In this document: one piece after another, positions 1-7,683 of the stretch | How positions within the stretch are numbered: the first letter of the stretch is position 1 | How the letters are laid out: the number at the start of each line of letters is the position of its first letter | Notes under the pieces: model-generated | Seen by the model: the letters and a program-made list of their open reading frames with translations, nothing else | The model's database searches: none | Told to the model about the DNA's origin: nothing | NCBI GenBank assembly: GCA_024809215.1 | Contig: JANUBW010000004.1 | Location: forward strand, 124,001 to 188,000 | Reading direction: 5' to 3' | From: Niastella sp. OAS944 | GTDB lineage: Bacteria > Bacteroidota > Bacteroidia > Chitinophagales > Chitinophagaceae | DNA: 64,000 nucleotides | Program-made: the position numbers and the translations under genes

Positions 1-1104
1 TATGGTGGATCACTTGGCGGATTATTCGTAATGTATACCTTTTTAACTGACCCTGCCCTTTTTACCTCCTACATTGCTATTGACCCCAGTTTGTGGTGGG
101 ATGATTTTATACTAACCAAGACCGCCACTGGTAAATTAGACAGTAATAAAATGCTTCGCAACACACTTTATATTGCCGGCAGAGAAGGGAACGCTTTTAA
201 AGAGATGGGAGTAGCCGCGATGGACTCTGTGCTTCGCAAAAAAACGCCAGTAGGACTCGACTGGACATGCGTTGCCTATCGCAATGAAACACACTATTCT
301 ACTAATTTCAAAGGATTTTGGGACGGACTAAAATTTTCTTATGGCGGCTTTTATGCCTCAACAGGTGGCTACTCTACTTCCAGAAAGATTGCAATTAAAC
401 CTAAAAGAGGCATCGTGCTGAAAGACGTTCCCTTTAACCTGACTTGTTACAACCTGATGGCAGATAGATACCTGCATTATACAACCAATGGCGCAGAACC
501 TACTTCATCATCACCCAGGCTTGCCGGAGATGAAACGTCTATTTTACTTACCAGTAACTCGAAAGTTATTGTAAAATCTATAGGAGTAAGATCAGAATAT
601 AACAAGCTGGACAGTGCATATTTTGTTATTGGCAAAACTTTAAATCCGATCACCAAACCAACAAAAGTAAAGCAGGGAGGACTGCATTACGCTTACTATC
701 AAAGTACCACGGATTCCTTTCCTGACCTTAAAATAAGCAAGCCGGTTAGCCAGGGAATTGCGGGTAAAGATTTTGATGTAAACAAGTTCACCACCGATAA
801 AAATTTTGCTTGTATCCTCACCGGATACATTAAGATTGAACATGCAGGATATTATATCCTGGAAATGGGTGGCGGAAATGACCATTCAAGAGTTTACCTA
901 AGTAACCAACAGGTTTTAGGCAACCATTTTATTCGCGATGAAGGCGAGATGTATTTGCTTCCTTTACAGGCAGGGTTTTATCCGTTTCGAATCGAATACT
1001 TTCATAAAAAAGGAGAAGCAGATCTGGCACCTATCTACCTAAAGCCGCAAGGGAAAGAAGATTTCGCCATTCCCTCTGAGATGTTATATAGCGATATAAG
1101 ATAA
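1..1104 (+). CDS. Esterase with C-terminal PA14-like domain (5' end outside window)
   Basis: The reading frame is open from base 1, so the start lies upstream. The first codons read YGGSLGGLFV, the nucleophile elbow (GxSxG) of the Fes/IroE-type putative esterase family. The catalytic His is probably in NETHYST about 95 residues in, followed by WDGLKFSYG as in that family. After the hydrolase comes a stretch like the chitobiase C-terminal domain (YTTNGAEPTSSSP), then a PA14-like beta-sandwich (GYIKIEHAGYYILEMGGG...HSRVYL). Inference: an exported esterase acting on a carbohydrate-linked ester or peptide. A short internal ATG at base 31 would cut the nucleophile motif and is not the start. Confidence 0.8.
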   Translation, partial: YGGSLGGLFVMYTFLTDPALFTSYIAIDPSLWWDDFILTKTATGKLDSNKMLRNTLYIAGREGNAFKEMGVAAMDSVLRKKTPVGLDWTCVAYRNETHYSTNFKGFWDGLKFSYGGFYASTGGYSTSRKIAIKPKRGIVLKDVPFNLTCYNLMADRYLHYTTNGAEPTSSSPRLAGDETSILLTSNSKVIVKSIGVRSEYNKLDSAYFVIGKTLNPITKPTKVKQGGLHYAYYQSTTDSFPDLKISKPVSQGIAGKDFDVNKFTTDKNFACILTGYIKIEHAGYYILEMGGGNDHSRVYLSNQQVLGNHFIRDEGEMYLLPLQAGFYPFRIEYFHKKGEADLAPIYLKPQGKEDFAIPSEMLYSDIR

Positions 1105-1179
1105 TGCTCATTTCCTGATGTTCGTCATTAGCGCTGTTTGCTGCAGGAAGACTACGTATATTAGTACTATCCTTAACGC

Positions 1180-1620
1180 ATGAAAAAAATAACTTACATA
1201 GTAATTCTATTATTTCCAATGTTTCTTATGGCACAATCGAAAACGGAAGTCACAGAAACCTTTCTGCAGTCGTTTGCTAATGCCTTTAATGCGCACGACG
1301 TTAAACTGATCATGTCACATATGACTAATGATTGCATATTTGAAGCTTCAGCGGGGCCTGATCTTAACGGAGAAAAATTTATTGGTCAGGACCAAGTAAG
1401 GAAGGCATTTGAAAATGTATTTGAAACCTTCGTTGACGCTCACTGGGGAAATACCAGGCATTTTGTTTTTGCAAACAGAGGTTTATCTGAATGGGTTTTC
1501 ACCGGCACCAAAACTGATGGAACCAAAGTAGAAGTAACAGGATGCGATCTTTTTACCTTTAAAGATGGAAAGATCTTTATCAAGAACTCATATAGAAAGA
1601 ATCGCATACCCAAAAACTAA
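1180..1620 (+). CDS. Secreted SnoaL/NTF2-like protein
   Basis: A protein of 146 aa with an N-terminal signal peptide (MKKITYIVILLFPMFLMAQ). The body starts with a helix carrying FANAFNAHDVKLIMSHMTNDCIFE, typical of the NTF2-like/SnoaL fold, and ends in strands such as DLFTFKDGKIFIKNSYRKN. The family includes small ligand-binding proteins, cyclases and isomerases, and no catalytic residue can be assigned here. It follows the esterase by 75 bases on the same strand. The start is the only ATG that gives a complete signal peptide. Confidence 0.75.
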   Translation: MKKITYIVILLFPMFLMAQSKTEVTETFLQSFANAFNAHDVKLIMSHMTNDCIFEASAGPDLNGEKFIGQDQVRKAFENVFETFVDAHWGNTRHFVFANRGLSEWVFTGTKTDGTKVEVTGCDLFTFKDGKIFIKNSYRKNRIPKN

Positions 1621-1980
1621 AGAAATTTCAAACCGATTAAACTTACTCATCTTCCAGTTTATCGAAGCTGCCTTTATCACAAGGACATAAAAATGAGCAG
1701 TACTTTTTTCTCTATTGCTAAATACCGGATCGCCGCCCCCACTTATTTCCTGCTCATTTCCTTCATTTGTTTCAATTAGTCGTTCTTTTGATTGGACACG
1801 ATCAATCAAATAATAATCAGATGAAAAAGCAGGTTAAAGAAACGAACGATTTCATTTTGCAAGAGGTTTTAACCTCATTTAAAAGTGAAAACAACTTATT
1901 AGTGAAATTAACATAACTCCGCCTTATATTTGTCCCAACTGCTTTAGAATAAAACCCACAATCAAATTCGTACTAAGCCA
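1621..1980. other. Intergenic region, no gene seen
   Basis: About 360 bases, AT-rich, with no convincing coding frame. The only recognisable element is TATATTTG at 1925-1932, which fits the Bacteroidota -7 box TAnnTTTG on the plus strand. It would drive the small reading frame starting at 1981. No good -33 TTG was found at the usual distance. Confidence 0.5.
1925..1932 (+). promoter_or_regulatory. Possible -7 promoter box
   Basis: TATATTTG matches TAnnTTTG, the -7 element used by the main sigma factor of Bacteroidota. It lies about 50 bases before the ATG at 1981. The upstream -33 element is weak or absent, so this is a tentative call. Confidence 0.3.
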
Positions 1981-2232
1981 ATGGTCAATAATTATCAACT
2001 ATCAAACGAGGACAAAAAATTAATTGACGGAAAATTAAAAGAAGATATTTTTAATAAAACGGATTCAGAAAACCAGATCAGGCCAGAGGTTTTACTCATG
2101 GATTATTACAGATTGAATAATATGGATTTTAATTGGATCATATTAGATCCAATGTCAAAACTTCTTCAACAACCAGTTTTCTACAGCTCTGGAAAAATCG
2201 GCTACATCAATCGGATGTCTGCTGGTAACTAA
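1981..2232 (+). CDS. Small hypothetical protein, possibly a truncated gene
   Basis: An 83-codon frame starting ATGGTCAATAATTATC. The first 55 or so residues (for example DKKLIDGKLKEDIFNKTD and VLLMDYYRLNNMDFNWIILD) look like ordinary charged and hydrophobic protein. The last 26 codons run antisense into the end of the DJ-1 gene (2155-2949). This suggests that the N-terminus of a longer gene was joined to the DJ-1 tail by a deletion, or that the frame is chance. I do not recognise the family. Confidence 0.3.
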   Translation: MVNNYQLSNEDKKLIDGKLKEDIFNKTDSENQIRPEVLLMDYYRLNNMDFNWIILDPMSKLLQQPVFYSSGKIGYINRMSAGN

Positions 2233-2949
2233 ATTTCCATCGGTAACTACAGATTGTTCCAACACGGTTGCGCCGGCATTTTTCAGGTCACTTTGTATAT
2301 TCCAATAGCCTGTGAGCTTTTTCCCTTTAATAATTTCAGCAGAGGCCAATACTACAGGTGCATGACAAATAGCTGCTATTAGTTTTCCTGATTTATTAAA
2401 GTCCTGAACAAACTTAATCACATCCTTATCAGCCCTAAGATTATCGGGATTCCAGGCGCCGCCGGGAATAAATACGGCATCATAATCACTGACTTTGATC
2501 TGATCTGCCGTGCGATCAAATTTTATCCAACCTACGGGCTGCAGATATTGTATAGCCATCACATGGGTTTTTGACATTTCAGGATAGGCAAGCCCGTATC
2601 GTTCGGGAGCCGGGTTGTATTTAGGCGCAACTATGTCTACGGTTGCTCCCAATTCCCTGAAATACCATACCGGTCCTGTCAATTCTATTTCCTCGAAACC
2701 GTCGGCAACAAGCACGGCTATTTTTTTACCTTTTAATGCAGATCTGTCTTTAACAGGTGTAAAGAAAAATGCCTTTAACGCCTCGTTCCCCGGGGCATTT
2801 AATAATTTAGATACAGGCATGTTTACAACAGCCGACGCTGTTGTCAATTGATTAATAACTGCCAGCTCGTTTGCATTTATCTGGGCTTCTGCATTATTCA
2901 TTGCAAGCATAATTATGATCCCTCCTACGATTTGATTAATAGTTTTCAT
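2155..2949 (-). CDS. Exported DJ-1/PfpI family protein
   Basis: A protein of 264 aa with an N-terminal signal-like segment (GGIIIMLAMNNAEA) and a DJ-1/PfpI domain from about residue 75. KKIAVLVADGFEEIELTGP carries the acidic residue of the family. AAICHAPVVL holds the nucleophile Cys at about 195, with the following His. The family covers deglycases, chaperones and intracellular proteases; an exported copy is unusual. It is the last gene of the minus-strand operon and lies 50 bases behind another DJ-1-containing gene, so the operon carries two divergent copies. Substrate unknown. Confidence 0.8.
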   Translation of the reverse strand: MKTINQIVGGIIIMLAMNNAEAQINANELAVINQLTTASAVVNMPVSKLLNAPGNEALKAFFFTPVKDRSALKGKKIAVLVADGFEEIELTGPVWYFRELGATVDIVAPKYNPAPERYGLAYPEMSKTHVMAIQYLQPVGWIKFDRTADQIKVSDYDAVFIPGGAWNPDNLRADKDVIKFVQDFNKSGKLIAAICHAPVVLASAEIIKGKKLTGYWNIQSDLKNAGATVLEQSVVTDGNLVTSRHPIDVADFSRAVENWLLKKF

Positions 2950-2999
2950 TTTCTAAAAATTAATTACCGTAAATAAATTTGATTGAATGTTGATTTGTG

Positions 3000-4427
3000 T
3001 CACTCACGAATAAGCGGTGCAAACTCAACGAGATTATGGATGCCATCCTGAAATGGTTGCTTTTTGATACTAGAATTAAGATAATCAATCACCGGTTTGA
3101 TGGGAGGAAAGTTCAGATGATATTGAAAAGCCTCATTGCTTCTGAATTTTTCATAAGTCACAAACTGTGTATCGTCTTCTTCCAGTTGCGATAGCTGATA
3201 GGTGATCACACCCGGCTCACTCCTGAATTGTGGCATCGCTACATGGTACACATCCTTAAATTCCCCCTGTGTTCCTGCTTTCGCATCTACAAACAGCATA
3301 ATGGTAAGCTGACTATCGGAAGTATTTGCAGGCCTGCGCCATTGCTGTTTTGAAATTGGTTCAATGTCTTTTATCCTGATACTTTTCAGCGGCGCTACCA
3401 ATGCCATTTCCGCCAAACGGATTACTACTTTAGACTGTGCGTTGCTTTTTGCTTTCGTCCACTCTTCATTACTTTCCCACCGCTCAGTCAGCCAAAGTAT
3501 GGAAGGGTTTTCCTTTTCATAATAGGCTTCTGCCATGACATTGCTTTCGATAACAATTGAATTCGATACATAATCAGCAACTGCTTTTCTGAACTGCTCC
3601 AGATATTCAGGTTTCACATCATATTGCGTAAGTATAGCCACCGCCTGCTGCTGCTTTAATATTGACAGTACAGCCTCTCCTACCGCTTTTGCGGATTGGG
3701 GATTCTGTCCCGTAACTACCCGTTGATCTGTTACAACATGTGATTGCCAAAGACCTGATTTTTCGAACATCGCACCGCGCTTAATTAGTTTCGATTCCAA
3801 AAGAAAGGGAACAACATTGTCAAGTTTAACAGCCACTTCTTCTTCATTGGTAAAGGCATTTATTCTTTTACCATCCACCAGGTATTTTCCATTAGACAAT
3901 TTGATGTTTACAAGCCCAGCGGGGCCATGACAAACGGCACTTACAATGCCTCCGTTCTCATAGATTGCTGCAGCAATAGAAGCCAACTCTATATTGTCTG
4001 CAAAATCCCACATAGCGCCATGACCTCCTACATAATGGATGGCAATGTATTGCCTGGGGTCAATTGCTGAGGGCTTTAGTGTTTTTTCAATTTTTCGTCT
4101 GTATACAGCGTCGTTCCAGAATTTTTTATTTACTTCTTCCCCCAGGTTAAGTCCATCTACAGGAGCCCTACCTCCTGCGGGGCTAACAAAATCAATTTCA
4201 TAGCCAGCATTCGTCAGCACTTCCCACGGATGGGCAGCTTCAGACAAGTAGAATCCTGTTTTTTCACCAGTATTTCCCTTTTTATTATGACTGGTTACAA
4301 CAAATAGAATTTTCTTTTTCATCTTACTTACATTTTGTGCCTTTGTATACGAGGTGCTTACCAGGAGAAATATTACAATCAATACAAATACACTGTAGAA
4401 TTTATACATCCTTGCTTTTGCATTCAT
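3000..4427 (-). CDS. DJ-1/Hsp31-like domain fused to two antibiotic-biosynthesis-monooxygenase domains
   Basis: A protein of 475 aa. Residues 10-30 form a membrane or signal segment. Residues about 37-260 are a DJ-1/Hsp31-like domain with HYVGGHGAMWDF and the nucleophile elbow VSAVCHGPAGL (Cys166). After a short linker come two ferredoxin-like ABM-type domains, about 268-345 (VAILTQYDVKPEYLEQFRKA) and 375-470 (LTIMLFVDAKAGTQGEFKDV). ABM domains usually act as small dimeric quinol or heme monooxygenases; here two are tethered to a glyoxalase/deglycase-like fold. The gene sits 18 bases behind the alpha/beta hydrolase. Inference: the operon handles a reactive carbonyl or quinone compound. Confidence 0.75.
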   Translation of the reverse strand: MNAKARMYKFYSVFVLIVIFLLVSTSYTKAQNVSKMKKKILFVVTSHNKKGNTGEKTGFYLSEAAHPWEVLTNAGYEIDFVSPAGGRAPVDGLNLGEEVNKKFWNDAVYRRKIEKTLKPSAIDPRQYIAIHYVGGHGAMWDFADNIELASIAAAIYENGGIVSAVCHGPAGLVNIKLSNGKYLVDGKRINAFTNEEEVAVKLDNVVPFLLESKLIKRGAMFEKSGLWQSHVVTDQRVVTGQNPQSAKAVGEAVLSILKQQQAVAILTQYDVKPEYLEQFRKAVADYVSNSIVIESNVMAEAYYEKENPSILWLTERWESNEEWTKAKSNAQSKVVIRLAEMALVAPLKSIRIKDIEPISKQQWRRPANTSDSQLTIMLFVDAKAGTQGEFKDVYHVAMPQFRSEPGVITYQLSQLEEDDTQFVTYEKFRSNEAFQYHLNFPPIKPVIDYLNSSIKKQPFQDGIHNLVEFAPLIRE

Positions 4428-4445
4428 TTCATGTTGTTTTGTGTT

Positions 4446-5252
4446 TTAATTAGTAATGCCGAGCAGCAGCTTTGATACTTCGTGCGGTTGGGAAAGAAAT
4501 GGAGAGTGGCTGGTGTTTACCGAATAAACTGTTTTAATGCCTGCTGCCGCTATCATTCTATCCTGCAGGCCCGGAGAAATAACAATATCCTGCAGCGTTT
4601 TAATATATACTTTCGTTACGGCACCAAAGCCCTCATTGGTTAACGTAACTTTATTGGTAAAAGGAATGGCTGGCTCAGCACGATATTTGTCAATTACCTG
4701 GGTCTTAACCGCCGGAGTGCCATCATTGATAAACAGATAGGTAAGACTATCGGCCTTTACATCAAGTGTTAACTTGTCGGCAGACTGAATAAGCGAATTA
4801 CCCAGTTTAGAACCAGGATCGGACATGGAAAGATCAACCAGCGCCTGCCCCGATGTCGGCAGGAAAGCTCCGATGTAAACCAGTTTGCTGATCCTGGCCG
4901 GGATCTTCTCTGCCACAGCAGTTACAACCATGCCACCCATACTGTGTCCAACCAGTATAACGTTTTCATTTGCTGCAGAAATTGCCTGAATAACTTTATC
5001 ACGGTAAACATCCAGGCTCAGGATATACGTTGCTGTATTATCGTTACCATGCCCCGGAAGTTCAACAACAATTACCTTGTTTCCTGCTTTAAGCAAATCA
5101 TCACGTACGGCATCCCATACGTATGGAGCCTGCCATGCACCATGTACCAGCACATAGGTCTTAGGCTTGGCGTTGTCTTCTTTTTTGTTACAGAATGCAA
5201 ATGTGAAGATTGCGAGCATTGATGCCAGCAATGAGGAAGCTATTTTTTTCAT
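4446..5252 (-). CDS. Alpha/beta hydrolase lipoprotein
   Basis: A protein of 268 aa with a signal peptide ending in a probable lipobox (FTFAFC). The alpha/beta hydrolase fold shows YVLVHGAW (oxyanion region), ELPGHGND, nucleophile elbow VGHSMGG (Ser about 104) and a C-terminal His in SHSPFLSQPHEV. It resembles the esterase/methylesterase-like group of the superfamily. Predicted to sit on a periplasmic or outer membrane face. It lies in a six-gene minus-strand operon with cupin, CMD and DJ-1 proteins, 35 bases behind the CMD gene. Confidence 0.8.
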   Translation of the reverse strand: MKKIASSLLASMLAIFTFAFCNKKEDNAKPKTYVLVHGAWQAPYVWDAVRDDLLKAGNKVIVVELPGHGNDNTATYILSLDVYRDKVIQAISAANENVILVGHSMGGMVVTAVAEKIPARISKLVYIGAFLPTSGQALVDLSMSDPGSKLGNSLIQSADKLTLDVKADSLTYLFINDGTPAVKTQVIDKYRAEPAIPFTNKVTLTNEGFGAVTKVYIKTLQDIVISPGLQDRMIAAAGIKTVYSVNTSHSPFLSQPHEVSKLLLGITN

Positions 5253-5287
5253 TTTTAAAGTTCTTAGTTGTTATGATAACTCATTTC

Positions 5288-5869
5288 TTAGCCTAAGTCA
5301 CCCATCTTTTCAGGAGCTGGCATATCAAATCCATTTAATACCGTTGCAATGAGACAATAGCCACTTATAAGGAATATAAGTTCACCGGTGCCATTTTGCC
5401 CAAACAACTTAACAGCGTGATTATATGTAGAGGCAGGAACAATGTGCCCTTTTACAAGTGCAGAAGCTACATCATGCGCAATGGCCTCCTGCTCCTTTAA
5501 ACCTTCCGGGCGGCCACCAGCTGCCAATGATGCGATAATATTTGGTGAAAGACCAAAAGCAGCCGCCATGATCTCATGCGCATATAACTCGAAACGGGCT
5601 CCAAAGGCGCCTCCTACTGTAAGAATGGCTACTTCGCGCACCCTTTTGTCGAGTGTTGCATGGTTGTCGAGCGATCTTAGAAATGCTAAAGCAGGTACGC
5701 CAAACTGCGGGAAATGCAGCATGGGAGGAAAAGGGCCCAACAGCGCTCCCTGTGCATCCAGCATAACTACGGGGCCCTGGCTTTTGGTTATAAGATTAGC
5801 GATCTCATTATGAACGTAACGAAGATTAGGGCTCAATGAATCTGGTGGTAGTGGTTCTAAACGCATCAT
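5288..5869 (-). CDS. Carboxymuconolactone decarboxylase (CMD) family protein without redox cysteines
   Basis: A protein of 193 aa with the CMD/AhpD-like helical fold: LDKRVREVAILTVGGAFGARFELYAHEIMAA followed by a second helical hairpin. AhpD-type members carry a CxxC before the conserved His; here the same place reads FELYAHE, so no peroxidase-type redox pair is present. It is cytoplasmic (no signal). Two ATG codons stand in a row at the start. The gene stands between the cupin and the hydrolase with short spacers, which points to co-transcription. The reaction is unknown. Confidence 0.75.
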   Translation of the reverse strand: MMRLEPLPPDSLSPNLRYVHNEIANLITKSQGPVVMLDAQGALLGPFPPMLHFPQFGVPALAFLRSLDNHATLDKRVREVAILTVGGAFGARFELYAHEIMAAAFGLSPNIIASLAAGGRPEGLKEQEAIAHDVASALVKGHIVPASTYNHAVKLFGQNGTGELIFLISGYCLIATVLNGFDMPAPEKMGDLG

Positions 5870-5884
5870 ACTGGATTTTAGGTT

Positions 5885-6454
5885 TTACAAAAGTTCACCG
5901 GTGAACTGACCATCTAACAGAATAAAGGCCATGCGGCAGCTTTTGCCCGACCGGTTAGCCCAGGCATGGTTAGTACCCCGTTGTATGATAATATCCCCGG
6001 CTTTAATATTCACTTCGCCCTGATCAACTATTAATGTCATTTCTCCCTCAAGCACAATCCCATAATCAATAGTTGCGGTGCGGTGCATTAAAGGATGCGG
6101 TGCGCCTTGTCCTGCTTTTGAAGCATCTTCACCTCCCATTGATTTAAAAGTTTTACCCGCCTCATCTTTAGTAAGATTCCGGATCTCGTCCCCTTCGGGC
6201 GGGAAATCAATAACTCTTATGCGCGTGCCACCTTTGGGCGGCGCCAATACCAAGCTGGTTTCATCCGGCTCTCCGGATACGCTATCGATCAGCGCCGGCG
6301 ACTGGCCGGTAGTCCATACTTCGTGAAACTTCGCTCCGTTAGGACCTCCAATCATATACGTGCGCCCTGCAACAGCGTCTGATAGAATAATTGCTTTTCC
6401 TTCTTTATTATGCCCTGTTACGATACGTCTCACTATTTGTTGTTGCTGATCCAT
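5885..6454 (-). CDS. Cupin-domain protein
   Basis: A 189-aa protein from the ATG at 6454. An upstream in-frame ATG at 6493 would overlap the 2TM gene and adds an unrelated N-terminus, so it is rejected. The cupin core is HRTATIDYGIVLEGEMTLIVD followed by GDIIIQRGTNHAWANRSGK, giving the usual metal-binding His/Glu set except that the first motif is HRT rather than HxH. It resembles small cupins that sit beside CMD proteins and act on aromatic or quinone-like compounds. It starts 10 bases behind the 2TM gene. Confidence 0.75.
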   Translation of the reverse strand: MDQQQQIVRRIVTGHNKEGKAIILSDAVAGRTYMIGGPNGAKFHEVWTTGQSPALIDSVSGEPDETSLVLAPPKGGTRIRVIDFPPEGDEIRNLTKDEAGKTFKSMGGEDASKAGQGAPHPLMHRTATIDYGIVLEGEMTLIVDQGEVNIKAGDIIIQRGTNHAWANRSGKSCRMAFILLDGQFTGELL

Positions 6455-6464
6455 ACAATTAGCT

Positions 6465-6689
6465 TTAGTTTTTCTTTGATTTTCTGAAAACAAAAACGCC
6501 CAGGTAGTGAAACAGCACCCCTATTGCCCATGTTGGTGTAGACCATAAAGGCCATGGATAGGTTCTGTCGGTTAAATACCATACGATCCATATAGCCGGG
6601 GTGGCAAGAAAGAAAACAAGCAGGTGAATTTTGAAACCCTTTTGAGGATTGACAGATGCTGATGCTCCCCATTCTGTTTGTTGCGACAT
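6465..6689 (-). CDS. 2TM-domain membrane protein
   Basis: A protein of 74 aa with two predicted transmembrane helices, about 21-40 (IHLLVFFLATPAIWIVWYLT) and 49-67 (TWAIGVLFHYLGVFVF), as in the 2TM domain family often found in Bacteroidota sensor or small membrane proteins. It is the first gene of the minus-strand operon that runs to 2155. The two Crp-like operators lie about 100 bases upstream of its start. Confidence 0.7.
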   Translation of the reverse strand: MSQQTEWGASASVNPQKGFKIHLLVFFLATPAIWIVWYLTDRTYPWPLWSTPTWAIGVLFHYLGVFVFRKSKKN

Positions 6690-6791
6690 AAGTTTTAGTT
6701 TAATGACGTAATGATTTTTCTTAACAACCTTTGTAGTATAAAATTACCCCTGCAACCCACAACACGGAGGAGCCCCAGTCACTTTTAACGG

Positions 6792-6828
6792 GTGATCGCA
6801 ATCACTATTAATAAGTGATTGCAATCAC
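6792..6828. promoter_or_regulatory. Two tandem Crp/Fnr-type operators
   Basis: GTGATCGCAATCAC at 6792-6805 and GTGATTGCAATCAC at 6815-6828. Both have the form GTGA-N6-TCAC, the core of Crp/Fnr-family operators; the second is a perfect palindrome and the first has one mismatched pair. Their centres are 23 bases apart, about two helical turns. They lie upstream of the operon starting at 6689 and just after the frameshifted Crp-like gene, which makes that regulator the likely ligand. Confidence 0.6.
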
Positions 6829-6838
6829 GCCTAATAAC

Positions 6839-6876
6839 AAACGAGGGTGTCCTTATGTATCAGGACACCCTCGTTT
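6839..6876 (-). terminator. Strong hairpin terminator
   Basis: A perfect 15-bp inverted repeat (AAACGAGGGTGTCCT and its complement) with an 8-base loop. Read on the minus strand it is followed by TTTGTTATT, so it most likely ends the transcript of the Crp-like gene before the operators and the downstream operon. Confidence 0.75.
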
Positions 6877-6898
6877 ATATAGTTCCTTTACCGCCTTC

Positions 6899-7467
6899 TT
6901 ATTTACTGCTGGAGTATAACCGGCTTAAAGTTTCCCGGCGCAAGCCAAGAAATTCGGCAATCATTTTCTTGGGTATTTGTTGTACTAAGACGGGATATAA
7001 TTTAGCGAACTCTTCATATCGTTTTTGCGGCGCATTGAAAAGTAATATTTTGATCCTTTGCTGCAAGGCAACAAATCCCTTAGTCATTTTAATCCTGAAA
7101 AAATGCTCCATCTTGTGCATCTCTGAAGCCAGCTTTTCTCTGCCATACAGGGTTAAACATAATACTTCACCCGGCACTAAACATTCAAGGTACATAGCTG
7201 CCGGCGTTTGATTAAAATAAGAATTATAGTCAGACATCCACCAGTTTTCCTGTGCGAACAGCAAACATATTCTTTTCCCCGATCGTCGGTATAAAAAACC
7301 TTGTAGATCCCTGATAGTACCAGGTATTCGTATTTTACCTCCTCCCCTTCCTGAATGAGATATTGATTCTTGCGAACTTTTTTTAATGTAAAGAAGGATT
7401 TGATGAATTCGAATTCCTCGTCGCTTACAGGGGTGATCTGTTCGATATGTAACCTCAATTTGTCCAT
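6899..7467 (-). pseudogene. Crp/Fnr-family regulator with a frameshift
   Basis: Two overlapping frames together make one Crp/Fnr protein. Frame one gives the start MDKLRLHIEQITPVSDEEF and the cyclic-nucleotide-fold start up to DDRGKEYV. The other frame continues LFAQENWWMSDYNSYF and ends in the HTH (QIPKKMIAEFLGLRRETLS). The switch point is a run of three A (plus strand 7263-7265); one more base would restore KEYVLLFAQENWW, close to the family's KEHxLQFAPENWW. The change is in a short homopolymer, so a sequencing error is possible. An earlier ATG at 7509 exists, but the family start fits 7467. Confidence 0.75.
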
Positions 7468-7626
7468 ATTATCATAAGTCTGTTCGCTTATGATCAGGGC
7501 TATTTGCATGCCATTAAACAGAAAAGTAAAAAGCAGGGGCCATTCAACCTTACAATAAAATGAGAACTAATTGCTTAGCAATTGTTGCGAAGAAACACCT
7601 GCAATTAAATACAGATATGTAGCTCC

Positions 7627-7670
7627 AAAAATATTGGAGGTTGCTGATCATACGTCTAAAAATATTGGAG
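7627..7670. repeat. Pair of 13-bp direct repeats
   Basis: AAAAATATTGGAG occurs at 7627-7639 and 7658-7670, 31 bases apart (about three helical turns). The first copy also makes a small hairpin with the preceding CTCC. The pair lies between the response regulator gene and the Crp-like gene and could be a binding site for a regulator of the latter. Confidence 0.4.
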
Positions 7671-7683
7671 TAGTTCATGTTGC

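Noticed and set aside
5885-6493. Longer cupin start at 6493
   Set aside because: It would overlap the end of the 2TM gene and adds residues without cupin similarity; the ATG at 6454 fits better.
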